From: Deltaproteobacteria bacterium HGW-Deltaproteobacteria-19
Lineage (GTDB): Bacteria > Desulfobacterota > Syntrophia > Syntrophales > PHBD01
Direction: 5' to 3'
Assembly (NCBI GenBank): GCA_002841865.1
Contig: PHBD01000005.1
Span: 1 to 64,000 of the forward strand
Length of the DNA: 64,000 bases
Within the stretch, counting starts at the first letter, position 1; each line of letters starts with the position of its first letter. Below are positions 9,328 through 20,128 of the stretch, one piece after another. Made by a program: the position numbers and the translations under genes. The notes beneath the pieces are model-generated. The model was given only the letters and a program-made list of their open reading frames with translations. It did no database searches and was not told where the DNA came from.

Positions 9328-10134
9328 ATGAGTCACGCGTATGTCCACGGCTACGATCCGACGGAAAACATCCGGCTCCAGGACCAGGCGTCCACGCTGG
9401 TCCATCTGCTCCACTCCGACACCACCTATCCAGCCGGAAGCCGCGTGTTGGAGGCCGGCTGCGGCGTCGGCGCCCAGACGATCACCCTTGCCCGGAACAG
9501 CCCCGAGGCCCGGATCACCTCGATCGACATCTCCGAGGCGTCCGTCCGGGAGGCCGCGGACAGGGTGACTGCGGCGGGGTTGAGCAACGTGACGTTCCGT
9601 CAGGCCGATATATTCAGCCTGCCTTTTGAGGCGGGATCCTTCGACCACGTCTTTGTGTGCTTTGTCCTGGAGCATCTGCCGAGGCCCGTCGATGCCCTGC
9701 TGGCGCTGAAAAAGCTTCTCCGGACAAGTGGGACGATCACGGTCATCGAAGGGGACCACGGATCGACCTTTTTTCATCCCGACAGCGGGGCGGCGCACCG
9801 GGCGATCCAGTGCCAAGTCGAGTTGCAGCGGCGGGCCGGGGGGAACGCCGACGTGGGGAGGGAGCTGTATCCGCTCCTGTGCCGGGCGGGTTTCGGCTCC
9901 GTCCGCGTTTCGCCGCGGATGGTCTACGTCGACTCCAGCCGGCCGGAACTCGTCGAGGGATTCACGAAGAAGACCTTCACGGCGATGATCGAAGGCGTGA
10001 GGGAGTCCGCCCTGAAGGCCGGTCTCGCCGCCCCGCAGGATTTCGACCGGGGTATCGCGGACCTGTACCGGACCGCGGAATCCGACGGAGTGTTCTGCTA
10101 CACCTTTTTCAAGGCCTTCGGGGAAAAGACGTGA
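9328..10134 (+). CDS. SAM-dependent class I methyltransferase
   Basis: The 268-residue cytoplasmic methyltransferase has motif I VLEAGCGVGAQT, motif II acidic strand ITSIDIS, and the post-motif IV region DHVFVCFVLEHLPRP, typical of the UbiE/Methyltransf_11-type fold. ATG 9328 follows GGAGG (9319-9323) by 4 bases. The C-terminal third has no obvious membrane segment. The acceptor is not recognisable. It is separated by 19 bases from the LysE-type exporter gene, so the two may be coexpressed. Confidence 0.82.
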   Translation: MSHAYVHGYDPTENIRLQDQASTLVHLLHSDTTYPAGSRVLEAGCGVGAQTITLARNSPEARITSIDISEASVREAADRVTAAGLSNVTFRQADIFSLPFEAGSFDHVFVCFVLEHLPRPVDALLALKKLLRTSGTITVIEGDHGSTFFHPDSGAAHRAIQCQVELQRRAGGNADVGRELYPLLCRAGFGSVRVSPRMVYVDSSRPELVEGFTKKTFTAMIEGVRESALKAGLAAPQDFDRGIADLYRTAESDGVFCYTFFKAFGEKT

Positions 10135-10153
10135 GCGCCCGCCGGGGGCCGTC

Positions 10154-10771
10154 ATGACGACGTGGGCCTTCCTGATCCAGGGGATCGGCCTGGGATTCGC
10201 CGCCGCCGTGCAGCCGGGGCCGTTCCAGGCGTACCTCATCTCGCGGACGCTCTCCCGGGGGTGGCGACGCACGCTTCCGGCGGCCCTGGCGCCGCTGGTC
10301 AGCGACGGCCCCATCATCGTTCTGTGCCTTTTCGTCCTGAGTCAGTTGCCCCTCTGGTTTCAGCGCTTCCTGTATCTCGCCGGCGGCCTGTTCGTACTCT
10401 ATCTTGCGTACGGCGCCTTCCGGGCCTGGCGGACATTCGAGGGCGTCCCCGCCGCGGACGGCAAGGAGGCGCGGCAGACCGTCCTTCACGCCGCCCTGAT
10501 GAACGCCGCCAATCCCAGCCCCTACCTTTACTGGAGCCTCGTGACGGGGCCGATCCTCCTGAACGGATGGCGCACCGCCCCGGCCAACGGGATCGCCTTT
10601 CTCGCCGGCTTCTATGCCGCCATTATCTTCAGCCTGGCGGGGATCATCCTCCTGTTCGGCACCGCCCGGAAACTCGGGCCGAAGGTGAACCGCGCCATGA
10701 TCGGCATCTCCGCCCTCGCCCTGGCCGGCTTCGGCCTGTTCCAGCTCTGGTTCGGCCTGTCGGGAGGCTGA
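10154..10771 (+). CDS. LysE family translocator
   Basis: The 205-residue inner-membrane protein has six hydrophobic segments. The family start pattern is present (FAAAVQPGPFQAYLISRTLSRG), and the central NAANPSPYLYWSLVTGP segment corresponds to the conserved NPK/NP motif of LysE/RhtB exporters. These proteins export amino acids or related metabolites. The substrate cannot be inferred. It closes a short run with the methyltransferase gene. Confidence 0.8.
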   Translation: MTTWAFLIQGIGLGFAAAVQPGPFQAYLISRTLSRGWRRTLPAALAPLVSDGPIIVLCLFVLSQLPLWFQRFLYLAGGLFVLYLAYGAFRAWRTFEGVPAADGKEARQTVLHAALMNAANPSPYLYWSLVTGPILLNGWRTAPANGIAFLAGFYAAIIFSLAGIILLFGTARKLGPKVNRAMIGISALALAGFGLFQLWFGLSGG

Positions 10772-11310
10772 ACATAGCGGTTTCGTGAAAGTGCGGCGTC
10801 CGGTTCCACCTTTCCCAATGCCCCCGCACACCGTGACATGTCTGTTTCAGAGACAAGCCCGAGTGCCCGGTGAAGAACCGGACAATAGCCCCAGAGTGCA
10901 TGAAAACCTGTGCAGCCCTACCTCTTCCCTGATCGCCTGCAGTCCGATACCTACACATTCCTGCCAATCGCTAACAGAACTTCCGGCATTGAGATCTTCC
11001 GCGTTGGTGTTAAGAATCCTGTCCGAACGTTATCCGCCTGCCTGCGAAAACCGGTTCGTGAAAGACCTCTTTTCTCCCTGGCCCCGTAGACGCTCATAGA
11101 CTGTCCGAGACTTTGACCGGGGGGGAATACGGGAATGGTGATCCCGGGTGTTGCCGCAACGGTGTTGTCCCAATGCTTTCGCCGCATGTCCCGCCGACTC
11201 CATTCCCAAGCTCTCTCACGAAAAGAAGATCTTCCGTAGAGCATAGCGTGTCCGCAGGGCGATGTCCCTGCGCTCATCAATGATCAAGAAAGGAGTGTCA
11301 AGTAGAGATC
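10772..11310. other. Intergenic region upstream of the lactate permease
   Basis: No convincing gene lies in these 539 bases; the short frames on both strands lack ribosome binding sites and recognisable domains. The right end holds a possible 7-base stem (CGCAGGG 11253-11259 with CCCTGCG 11266-11272) without a T run, and an AAGGAG Shine-Dalgarno-like sequence that is rather far (about 15 bases) from ATG 11311. Promoter and regulator sites for the lactate operon probably lie here, but none could be fixed. Confidence 0.5.
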
Positions 11311-13089
<1,779 letters not shown>

Positions 13090-13209
13090 TCCCGGGCTTG
13101 TGCGTCGGTTACACCGGCGCGCAGGTTCCCCTCGTGTGCGGAGGGATCGAAGGCCGGAAATCGGATCGGAACCATCAGGGTGAATGATGGAGTCAGGGAG
13201 ACGGGAAAT

Positions 13210-14607
13210 ATGATGAACGATACAGTAATCGCCCAATTGAAGGACATTGTCGGCGAAGCGAACGTCCTGACGGACAAGGCTGACCTGGTGACCTACAGTT
13301 ACGATGCCACGGCCGATCTGCCGAGCCGGATGCCGGACGTGATTGTGCTGCCGGCAACCACCGCGGAAGTCCGGCACATCGTCCTCATCGCCAAAAAAAA
13401 CAAACTGGCCGTCTACCCCCGCGGGGCGGGCACCAACCTAAGCGGCGGGACGATTCCGCTGCAGAGGGGCATCGTCCTGTCGTTTCAGAGAATGGACCGG
13501 ATCCTGGAGGTGGACCCGGAAAACCTGACCGCCACGGTGCAGGCGGGCGTGGTCATCCAGGCCCTCAACGACGCCGTGGCGCCGTACGGGCTGATGTATC
13601 CCCCCGACCCGGGGACGGTGACGACGGCGACCATGGGGGGATCCGTCGCGGAATGCGCGGGAGGACTGCGGGGACTGAAATACGGTGTCACCAAGCACTA
13701 TGTCCTGGGGATGGAGGTTGTCCTGGCCTCGGGGGAAGTCTTCCGGTTCGGCGGGAAGACGGTGAAGAACGTCACCGCCTACGATTTCGCCTCCCTCTTC
13801 GTCGGCTCCGAAGGTACCCTGGGGATCATCACCCAGATCACCGTCAAGCTCGTCCCGCCTCCCCAATACCGCAAGGCTATGCTGGCGACGTTTCAGCGGC
13901 TCGAAGACGCCGGAAACACGGTGACGGGCATCATCAAGGCCCACATTATCCCCGCCACGCTTGAAATCATGGACCGGGTGACCATTCAAACCGTCGAGAA
14001 TTACGCGAAAGTGGGTCTGCCGACGGATGCGGAGGCACTCCTGCTCATCGAGGTCGACGGTGGATCGCAGGACCTGGTGGATGCGGAGGCGGAGGCCGTT
14101 CTGAAGGTGATCGTGGAGCACGGAGGGAAGGTCCGGCTCGCCCAGTCGGAGGTGGAGAGAGATCGGATCTGGACGGCCAGGAGGGCTGCACTCCCCGCCT
14201 TGGCCCAGGTCAGTCCTACGACCATTCTGGAAGACGCCACGGTGCCGAGAAACAGAATCGCCGATATGCTCGTAGCCGTTCAGGACATCGCCCGCCGGTA
14301 TCGCCTCCGGATCGGGACCTTCGGTCATGCCGGCGACGGGAATCTTCACCCCACCATTCTGACGGACGTGAGAAACGCGGAGGAAATGGAACGGGTCCAC
14401 CGTGCCGTGGACGAGATCTTCGCCACGGCCCTCCGGCTGGGCGGAACCCTTTCCGGCGAGCACGGGATCGGGCTGGCAAAAATGAAGTATCTCGGTGACG
14501 AGCTGAACGGCAGCGGGCTCAACCTGATGCGGTGCCTGAAGGATGCCCTGGATCCCGATTCCATCCTGAATCCGGCCAAAATGGTGCCGCTGAAAAGGAG
14601 TCTCTGA
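13210..14607 (+). CDS. glcD: FAD-linked 2-hydroxyacid dehydrogenase (GlcD/D-lactate dehydrogenase type)
   Basis: The 465-residue flavoprotein oxidises D-lactate or glycolate to the 2-oxo acid. The FAD-binding PCMH motif YPRGAGTNLSGG and the segment MGGSVAECAGGLRGLKYG are clear. The C-terminal FAD-oxidase domain has GTFGHAGDGNLHP and GTLSGEHGIG. ATG 13210 is chosen over GTG 13180 because AGGGAG (13195-13200) lies 9 bases before it. It is followed one base later by an iron-sulfur subunit that presumably takes the electrons. The lactate permease upstream suggests lactate as substrate. Confidence 0.9.
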   Translation: MMNDTVIAQLKDIVGEANVLTDKADLVTYSYDATADLPSRMPDVIVLPATTAEVRHIVLIAKKNKLAVYPRGAGTNLSGGTIPLQRGIVLSFQRMDRILEVDPENLTATVQAGVVIQALNDAVAPYGLMYPPDPGTVTTATMGGSVAECAGGLRGLKYGVTKHYVLGMEVVLASGEVFRFGGKTVKNVTAYDFASLFVGSEGTLGIITQITVKLVPPPQYRKAMLATFQRLEDAGNTVTGIIKAHIIPATLEIMDRVTIQTVENYAKVGLPTDAEALLLIEVDGGSQDLVDAEAEAVLKVIVEHGGKVRLAQSEVERDRIWTARRAALPALAQVSPTTILEDATVPRNRIADMLVAVQDIARRYRLRIGTFGHAGDGNLHPTILTDVRNAEEMERVHRAVDEIFATALRLGGTLSGEHGIGLAKMKYLGDELNGSGLNLMRCLKDALDPDSILNPAKMVPLKRSL

Positions 14608-14608
14608 G

Positions 14609-15892
14609 ATGAATACGGCCCTTTTCGACTCCCTGGACGGCGTGGCCGACGCCCTGTCCAGGTGCATGAAATGCGGGAACTGCATGGCCGTCTGTCCCGT
14701 GTACCTGACGGAGAAGCGGGAAGCCTCCTATGCCCGGGGAAAGCTTGCCATTGCGGAGGCGGTCCTGAGGGGCGATCTTCGCCTGGATGACGAAAGCGTC
14801 CAGGAAAAGCTCTTCAATTGCATCGTCTGCACCTCATGCATGCAGAGCTGTCCCTGCGGCGTGGATGTGAGCGGCATTGTGATCGCCCTCCGGGCTGCCC
14901 TGGCCAGGGGAAACGGGCTCCCGGCGATCAAGAAACTGATTTTCCGGACCCTGAGAAATCCGCCTCTCTTCAACCGGCTGATGAAGACCGGGGCCTCCCT
15001 GCAGGGACTCGGCCTGCGCAGGATTCCCGGAGATGCCGGGTACGAACTCCGCTTCAATGTCGGGCTTCTGGCGAAACGAATCTTTCCCGGCCTGGCCGCC
15101 ACGCCCTTTCGTGAGCAGGCGCCGGAGCGGATCTCCTTCCACAAACCGAGAGCGACCGCCGCCTTTTTCACCGGATGCACCTTCAACTACATATTCCCGG
15201 GAGTCGCCTGGGACGTGGTCCAGGTGCTGGTTGAAAACGATGTGGAGATCGTTATTCCTGCGGGACAGCAGTGCTGCGGAATCGCCCTGCTTGCCCACGG
15301 CGACGTGGAAGGGGCAAGGGACCTGGCGCGGAAAAACCTTGATATCATGGATACGTGCGGCGCCGACCATATCGTGACGGCCTGCGGGTCCTGCGGAGAA
15401 TCCTGGCAGCACGGCTTCCCGAATCTCCTGGCGGACGATCCGGTTTACGGTCCCATGGCGGATTTCTGGAAGAGCCGCACCTTCGATATCTCCACGTTCC
15501 TGACGGAGGTCGTTCCGTTTCGAAAACCGGAAGGCCGCATAGCGGCGACCGTCACGTACCATGATTCATGCCATTTGAAAAAAGTCATGAAAGTCTTCGC
15601 GGAGCCGCGGACCATTCTGCAGTCGATTCCGGGCGTGACTCTGAAGGAGATGGCCAGGCCGGACGCCTGCTGCGGGAGCGGCGGCTCCTACACGATTACC
15701 CATCCCGAGACATCTGCCGGGATCTCCGGCCGGAAGATCGCGGACCTGCTGCGTACCGGCGCCGACGAGGTCGTCACGGGGTGCCCCGGTTGCATGATGC
15801 AGATTTCCGAGGGACTCTCACGGGCGAAACAGACGATGGCTGCCGGCCATTACATATCACTGCTGGCCAGATCCTATCGGGAGGCAGGGTGA
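14609..15892 (+). CDS. glcF: Iron-sulfur subunit of lactate/glycolate oxidase (GlcF-like)
   Basis: The 427-residue protein has two [4Fe-4S] motifs near the N-terminus, CMKCGNCMAVCP and CIVCTSCMQSCPCG. Two CCG domains follow, seen as CCGIALLAHGD with TACGSCGE, and CCGSGGSY with TGCPGCMMQ. These are the heterodisulfide reductase-like cysteine-rich domains of GlcF/LldE relatives. It passes electrons from the GlcD-type flavoprotein to an acceptor, probably at the membrane. AAGGAG precedes the start. A strong hairpin about 110 bases downstream ends the operon. Confidence 0.9.
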   Translation: MNTALFDSLDGVADALSRCMKCGNCMAVCPVYLTEKREASYARGKLAIAEAVLRGDLRLDDESVQEKLFNCIVCTSCMQSCPCGVDVSGIVIALRAALARGNGLPAIKKLIFRTLRNPPLFNRLMKTGASLQGLGLRRIPGDAGYELRFNVGLLAKRIFPGLAATPFREQAPERISFHKPRATAAFFTGCTFNYIFPGVAWDVVQVLVENDVEIVIPAGQQCCGIALLAHGDVEGARDLARKNLDIMDTCGADHIVTACGSCGESWQHGFPNLLADDPVYGPMADFWKSRTFDISTFLTEVVPFRKPEGRIAATVTYHDSCHLKKVMKVFAEPRTILQSIPGVTLKEMARPDACCGSGGSYTITHPETSAGISGRKIADLLRTGADEVVTGCPGCMMQISEGLSRAKQTMAAGHYISLLARSYREAG

Positions 15893-16000
15893 AACGGGAA
15901 TAACGAACCGCAGCGCCTGATTACTGGTACGACGCCTGCGGCTCTCTTCAACGGCTTCTCTCTCCCCCTTCCCGCATTCTGTCGGGTTGGGACTTTCTCT

Positions 16001-16034
16001 CTCCGGCGCCAAACGTGTTTGGCGCCGGAGCTTC
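16001..16034 (+). terminator. Strong palindromic terminator after the lactate operon
   Basis: CTCCGGCGCCAAAC (16001-16014) and GTTTGGCGCCGGAG (16017-16030) form perfect 14-base arms around two bases. The T run after it is weak (CTTCATTTTA), so it may act mainly as a transcript-end hairpin. The next gene starts at 16158. Confidence 0.7.
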
Positions 16035-16157
16035 ATTTTACGGAACGCCGTTGCAATCGTCGAGCCGAAGCGCTATGCATCACCAGGCGGCGGATGGACA
16101 TTCCCCGGCGGCCCGGATAAGATGGTCCGGCATTCTCCGTTATCATAAGGTAGCATT

Positions 16158-16523
16158 ATGAGAGCACTGCTTCTGGTTGTATCCCTGCTGATGGTCTCCG
16201 TTTCCTACGCGGGAGAGCCGCCTCCAGCCGTCCGGGGGGAGATTGCACACCTGTTCTCCTATCTGGAGGCCTCCGGCTGCGATTTCTATCGGAACGACTC
16301 CTGGTACGGGAGCAGGGATGCAAGCGCGCATCTTCGGAGAAAATATGAATATCTCGTCAAAAAAGGCTTTGTGTCGTCGGCCGAGGATTTCATCGAGCGG
16401 GGCGCCACGCAGAGCAGCAGGAGCGGGAAGCCATATCAGGTCCGCTGCAGTGGAGGGAAAATCGTGGAAAGCGGTCCCTGGTTCCGGGCGGAGCTCAGGA
16501 AATATAGAGGTTTGAGAAAGTGA
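16158..16523 (+). CDS. Small secreted DUF5329 (YfeK-like) protein
   Basis: The 121-residue product has a signal peptide (MRALLLVVSLLMVSVSYA, cleavage before GEPPP). The mature domain shows the YfeK/DUF5329 pattern: EIAHLFSYLEASGCDFYRN, HLRRKYEYLVKKG, AEDFIERGATQSSRSGKPY and a Trp/Tyr-rich end with WFRAELRKYR. Function is unknown, and location is probably periplasmic. It stands alone between the lactate operon terminator and a glycosyltransferase gene 81 bases downstream. Confidence 0.75.
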   Translation: MRALLLVVSLLMVSVSYAGEPPPAVRGEIAHLFSYLEASGCDFYRNDSWYGSRDASAHLRRKYEYLVKKGFVSSAEDFIERGATQSSRSGKPYQVRCSGGKIVESGPWFRAELRKYRGLRK

Positions 16524-16604
16524 GTCCTGGAGAGGCGATGACGCTCCGGATTACATTCCCGGCGGGCTTCCCGAACGCAGTCGTTTGTTTCAGGTGGAAC
16601 AGGC

Positions 16605-17372
16605 ATGCTTCTTGACCGGAAAATCGTCGTGATCATGCCGGCCTACAACGCGGCGAAGACCCTGAAAAAGACATATGACGAGGTGATGGAGCAGGGGATC
16701 GTCGACCTGGTGATCCTCGTGGACGACGCCAGCCGCGACGAAACGGCGGAGATCGCCGCCGCCCTGCCGAAGACGAAGGTTTTCGTCCATGATCAGAACC
16801 GCGGTTACGGGGCGAACCAGAAGACCTGCTATCGACTGGCCCTGGCGGAGGGGGCGGACATCGTCATCATGGTGCACCCGGACTACCAGTACACGCCGAA
16901 GCTCATCCCCGCCATGGCCTCCATGATCGCCGGCGGCCTTTATTCCTGCGTCCTGGGGTCGAGGATCCTGGGAGGATATGCGCTCACGGGCGGCATGCCC
17001 GTCTGGAAATACATCGCCAACCGGTTTCTGACGCTGGTGGAGAATTTCCTGATCGGCGCCAAGCTGTCCGAATACCACACGGGGTACCGGGCATTCTCCC
17101 GGGACCTTCTGGAGAGGCTGCCTCTGCACGAGAACTCCGACGATTTCGTCTTCGACAACCAGATGCTGGCCCAGGTGGTCTGGTTCGGCTGCATCGTCGC
17201 CGAGGTCAGCTGTCCCACCCGCTACTTCGCCGAGGCCTCGTCAATCAACTTCAGCCGCAGCATGAAATACGGCTTTGGCTGCCTCCAAACGGCGGCGGAA
17301 TTCCGCCTCGCCAGATGGGGCCTCCGGTCATCGAGGCTGTTTCCGGGGAAGCCCGATGAAGGCGGACGATAA
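16605..17372 (+). CDS. Family 2 glycosyltransferase (dolichyl-phosphate mannosyltransferase-like)
   Basis: The 255-residue GT-A enzyme lacks clear membrane helices. It has the N-terminal IVVIMPAYNAAKTLKKTYDEV, the nucleotide-sugar acidic motif VDDASRDET, a VMVHPDYQYTP segment at the DXD position (His-Pro-Asp), and a late STGYRAF-like motif, here EYHTGYRAFSRDLLE. Such proteins transfer sugars to polyprenyl phosphate or to cell-surface glycans. It is followed 108 bases later by a PhzF gene with no evident link. Confidence 0.82.
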   Translation: MLLDRKIVVIMPAYNAAKTLKKTYDEVMEQGIVDLVILVDDASRDETAEIAAALPKTKVFVHDQNRGYGANQKTCYRLALAEGADIVIMVHPDYQYTPKLIPAMASMIAGGLYSCVLGSRILGGYALTGGMPVWKYIANRFLTLVENFLIGAKLSEYHTGYRAFSRDLLERLPLHENSDDFVFDNQMLAQVVWFGCIVAEVSCPTRYFAEASSINFSRSMKYGFGCLQTAAEFRLARWGLRSSRLFPGKPDEGGR

Positions 17373-17480
17373 GCGGTTTTCCCATTCTTCCCATGGCGGA
17401 ATGGTGCGGAACGGAGCAGGCCCAGGCGCTCGGGGCGCCGGCAGTGAATGCGGTTGATCCGGAAAATCGGAGGTGAACTC

Positions 17481-18392
17481 ATGCCCGAACAGTCTCCAGT
17501 GAAATCGTTTCCCTTCAAGAAAATCGATGCCTTTGCCACGGCGACATCGGCGGGAAATCCCGCCGGGGCGATCTACCTGAGCGCACCGACCGACATGACG
17601 GCCGAGGAAATGCAGAGAATCGCCCGGGAGCTGAGAGGGTTCGTTTCCGAAGTCGGGTATGTCTGGGAAATCGACGATGGCGTGTACGGATTGAAGTATT
17701 ATTCGTCGGAGCGGGAGGTCGCGTTCTGCGGTCATGCGACCATCGCCATCGCGCATGATCTCATCGGGAGCAAACCCGCCCTGCTGGGCCGGAAGAGTAT
17801 TCGAATCGTCAACAACATGGGGACGCTGACGGTGGAGAACAGGATCGAAGGGGAAAACGCCGTGTTCGTTGCGGCACCCGAGCCCGTCTTTGCGACTGCC
17901 CGAATTGACGGCGGCGGTTTTGCCGAAGCCGCGGGCATCGATCCGGGCGACCTGGACCGTGAAAAGCCGATATCCGTTGTCAATGCGGGCCTGGAGACAT
18001 TGATCGTCCCGATCCGGAGGCTGGAGACGGTGCTCCGGATGTCCCCCCGGCTGGAGGTCCTTAAATCCTACTGCGAGGCTCACTCCGTAGACATCGTGAC
18101 GGTGTACTCCCATCAAACGGCGGACAAGGCGAATGCCTACCGGACGAGAGTGTTTGCGCCGACCTTCGGGTACCTTGAAGACCCCGCGACAGGGTCGGGG
18201 AATGCAGCCTTCGGATGCTATCTCCTGAAGAATGGTATGTGGGACGGATCGTCCATAAGCCTGGAGCAGAACGGCGACCTCGCCAGGCCGAACATCGTCC
18301 GGCTGCTGGCCCGGGACGACGGAGGCGGCATGCGCGTCTGGTTCGGCGGCGGAGCCATCGTCCGGATCCGGGGCGAGTACTTTCTGGTGTAG
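17481..18392 (+). CDS. PhzF family isomerase-like protein
   Basis: The 303-residue protein has the two-lobed PhzF/diaminopimelate epimerase-like fold. The N-terminal IDAFATATSAGNPAGA, the catalytic Glu57 in GFVSEVGYV, the CGHATIAIAHDL motif (about 83) and DPATGSGNAAFGCYL in the second lobe all fit. PhzF proper acts in phenazine synthesis, but most relatives have other unknown roles, and no phenazine genes are nearby. ATG 17481 is chosen because CGGAGGTGA lies just upstream. Confidence 0.85.
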   Translation: MPEQSPVKSFPFKKIDAFATATSAGNPAGAIYLSAPTDMTAEEMQRIARELRGFVSEVGYVWEIDDGVYGLKYYSSEREVAFCGHATIAIAHDLIGSKPALLGRKSIRIVNNMGTLTVENRIEGENAVFVAAPEPVFATARIDGGGFAEAAGIDPGDLDREKPISVVNAGLETLIVPIRRLETVLRMSPRLEVLKSYCEAHSVDIVTVYSHQTADKANAYRTRVFAPTFGYLEDPATGSGNAAFGCYLLKNGMWDGSSISLEQNGDLARPNIVRLLARDDGGGMRVWFGGGAIVRIRGEYFLV

Positions 18393-18406
18393 AGACGAAC
18401 GGATTA

Positions 18407-20005
18407 TCAATGCCCGGCCTGGAGCGCCCCGGCAGCGTCGCAGGCCTCTTTCGAGCCCAGCGTGCAGGCCTTCCGGAAGTCCGCGAGGGCCTGGCTTTTC
18501 CTGCCCATCTTTTTGTAGGCGGTTCCCCGGTTCTTGTAGGCATTGGCGTACCCGGGGGTGAGGGCGATGGCCCGGTTGTAATCGGTGATTGCCTGATCCA
18601 GCCGGCCCTGTACGAACCTGGCGTATCCCCGGTTGTTGAAGGCGAGGTCATATTTTGGGTTGAGGGCGATGGCCCGGTTGTAGTCGTCGATGGCCCGTTC
18701 GATCCGGTTCATCCGCCGGTACACGATGCCCCGGGTGTTGTAGGCATCGGCCAACTTGGGGTCCATGGAGATCGCACGGTTCAGGTCCGAAAGCGCCTGT
18801 TTCAGGCGGTTCTTCTTGAGGTAGGCGTCTCCCCGGTTGTAGTAAGTACCGGCGTCGGACGGCTCCAGGGCGATGGCCCGGTCGAGGTCCGCAATGGCCT
18901 GGTCGAGTCGCCCCGCCATCAGGTGGGAATTTCCGCGGTGATGGAACGCCAGTGACGAGGCCGGGTTCAGCTCGAGAGACCGGTTGTAGTCCTTGATGGC
19001 CCGGTCGTATTCACCCTTGTGGAACCAGGCGCTGCCGCGGTTGTGGTAGGAACTGGACCCGTCCGGATTCAGGGCGATGGCCCGGTCGAAATCCTCGATG
19101 GCCCGGTCCGGTTTGCCCATCCGCCGGTATACGGTGCCCCGGCCGTCGTACGCACTGGCGCTGTTCGGATTCAGGGCGATGGCCCGGTTCAGCTCCTTCA
19201 GCGCCTGGTCGTACTTTCTCATTTCCCGGTAGGCAAGCCCGCGGTTGCGATGGATGTACGCCGCACCCGGCTCCAGCTCGAGGGCCCGGGTGTAGTCGGT
19301 GATGGCCCTGTCAAAGAGCCCCTGCCGCTGGTAGGCGTTTCCCCTGTTCGCATAGGCGTCCGCGTAACCGGAATCCAGCTCGATCGCCGACGTGTAGGCC
19401 GCGACGGCGGGCCCGAATTCGTCCCGCAGGTAGAACTGCAGGCCCTTCTCCAGCCAGGCGGAGGCCTGGAGGCGCTTTTCGTCCTGCGTGATTTTTTCCT
19501 GCAGGGGTTTGGCCTCTTTCTTTCCTTTCGAGCGGGACAACTCCGCCTTCAGCCGGTCAAGCTCCCGGCGGCTGTCTTCGTATGATTTCCGGAGGTTGCC
19601 GTAATCCTCGGCGGCGTCACGGTCCCGGACCCGGGCGGCCATTTTTTTGACCTCGTCCGTCTGGATCCGGGCGCTGATGCGGACCCACACAATGAGGCCT
19701 TCCCCCGCCATGGTCCGCTTCTTTTCCAGGACCGTCACGTCCATGATTCCCGAGGCGAGAACCTGGACCTCGTCCCGGGTGAGCTGGAGATTCTCCACCT
19801 TCGAGTAGCTCTCCACGTAGGTTCCCGCTTCCTCCAGGGCGGCCCGCTTCGCCTTCTGCAGGGCCCGCTCTTCCGCGGCCAGGGGCGTCTCGCCGTCTCC
19901 CATGATGTAGGAACCCTCGGCGGTGATCTCCCGAACATCCGCGACGGCAAAGGCCGGGATCATGAACAGGAAAAGGAAAAGGACGGCTGTGGAAAATGTT
20001 CTCAT
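18407..20005 (-). CDS. Secreted TPR-repeat protein with LPP20/FlgT-like N-terminal domain
   Basis: The 532-residue protein begins with a signal peptide (MRTFSTAVLFLFLFMIPAFA, about 1-21). Residues 25-115 (EITAEGSYIMGDGETPLAAEERALQKAKRAALEEAGTYV and the following strands) resemble the FlgT/LPP20 domain of envelope proteins. A charged coiled coil covers about 130-175. Ten consecutive 34-residue TPR units fill about 180-520, with the pattern AYxNRGxAYxxxGxxDxAIxDYxxAIxLNP. It is probably periplasmic and serves as a protein-interaction scaffold. It is transcribed towards PhzF. Confidence 0.82.
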   Translation of the reverse strand: MRTFSTAVLFLFLFMIPAFAVADVREITAEGSYIMGDGETPLAAEERALQKAKRAALEEAGTYVESYSKVENLQLTRDEVQVLASGIMDVTVLEKKRTMAGEGLIVWVRISARIQTDEVKKMAARVRDRDAAEDYGNLRKSYEDSRRELDRLKAELSRSKGKKEAKPLQEKITQDEKRLQASAWLEKGLQFYLRDEFGPAVAAYTSAIELDSGYADAYANRGNAYQRQGLFDRAITDYTRALELEPGAAYIHRNRGLAYREMRKYDQALKELNRAIALNPNSASAYDGRGTVYRRMGKPDRAIEDFDRAIALNPDGSSSYHNRGSAWFHKGEYDRAIKDYNRSLELNPASSLAFHHRGNSHLMAGRLDQAIADLDRAIALEPSDAGTYYNRGDAYLKKNRLKQALSDLNRAISMDPKLADAYNTRGIVYRRMNRIERAIDDYNRAIALNPKYDLAFNNRGYARFVQGRLDQAITDYNRAIALTPGYANAYKNRGTAYKKMGRKSQALADFRKACTLGSKEACDAAGALQAGH

Positions 20006-20128
20006 GGTTCGCTCCCGAATCGGCCTTCGAAAGGGTGCTTTGACAGGGGAAAATCCCGGGTGCGGGCGATGGGGAGTTTGGAATTTCCGCCCGTTCGACG
20101 GGTGAATGCGGCGCTTCCGCGACTCCTT

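Noticed and set aside
7837-10317. Very long minus-strand frame opposite the MFS and methyltransferase genes
   Set aside because: It is an antisense shadow caused by high GC at third codon positions; the His/Asp/Gly/Arg-rich translation has no domain.
10785-11280. Small genes in the gap before the lactate permease
   Set aside because: The overlapping frames on both strands lack ribosome binding sites, recognisable domains and consistent codon use.
17481-18392. Phenazine biosynthesis cluster
   Set aside because: Only a PhzF-like isomerase is present; no other phz genes occur in the window.
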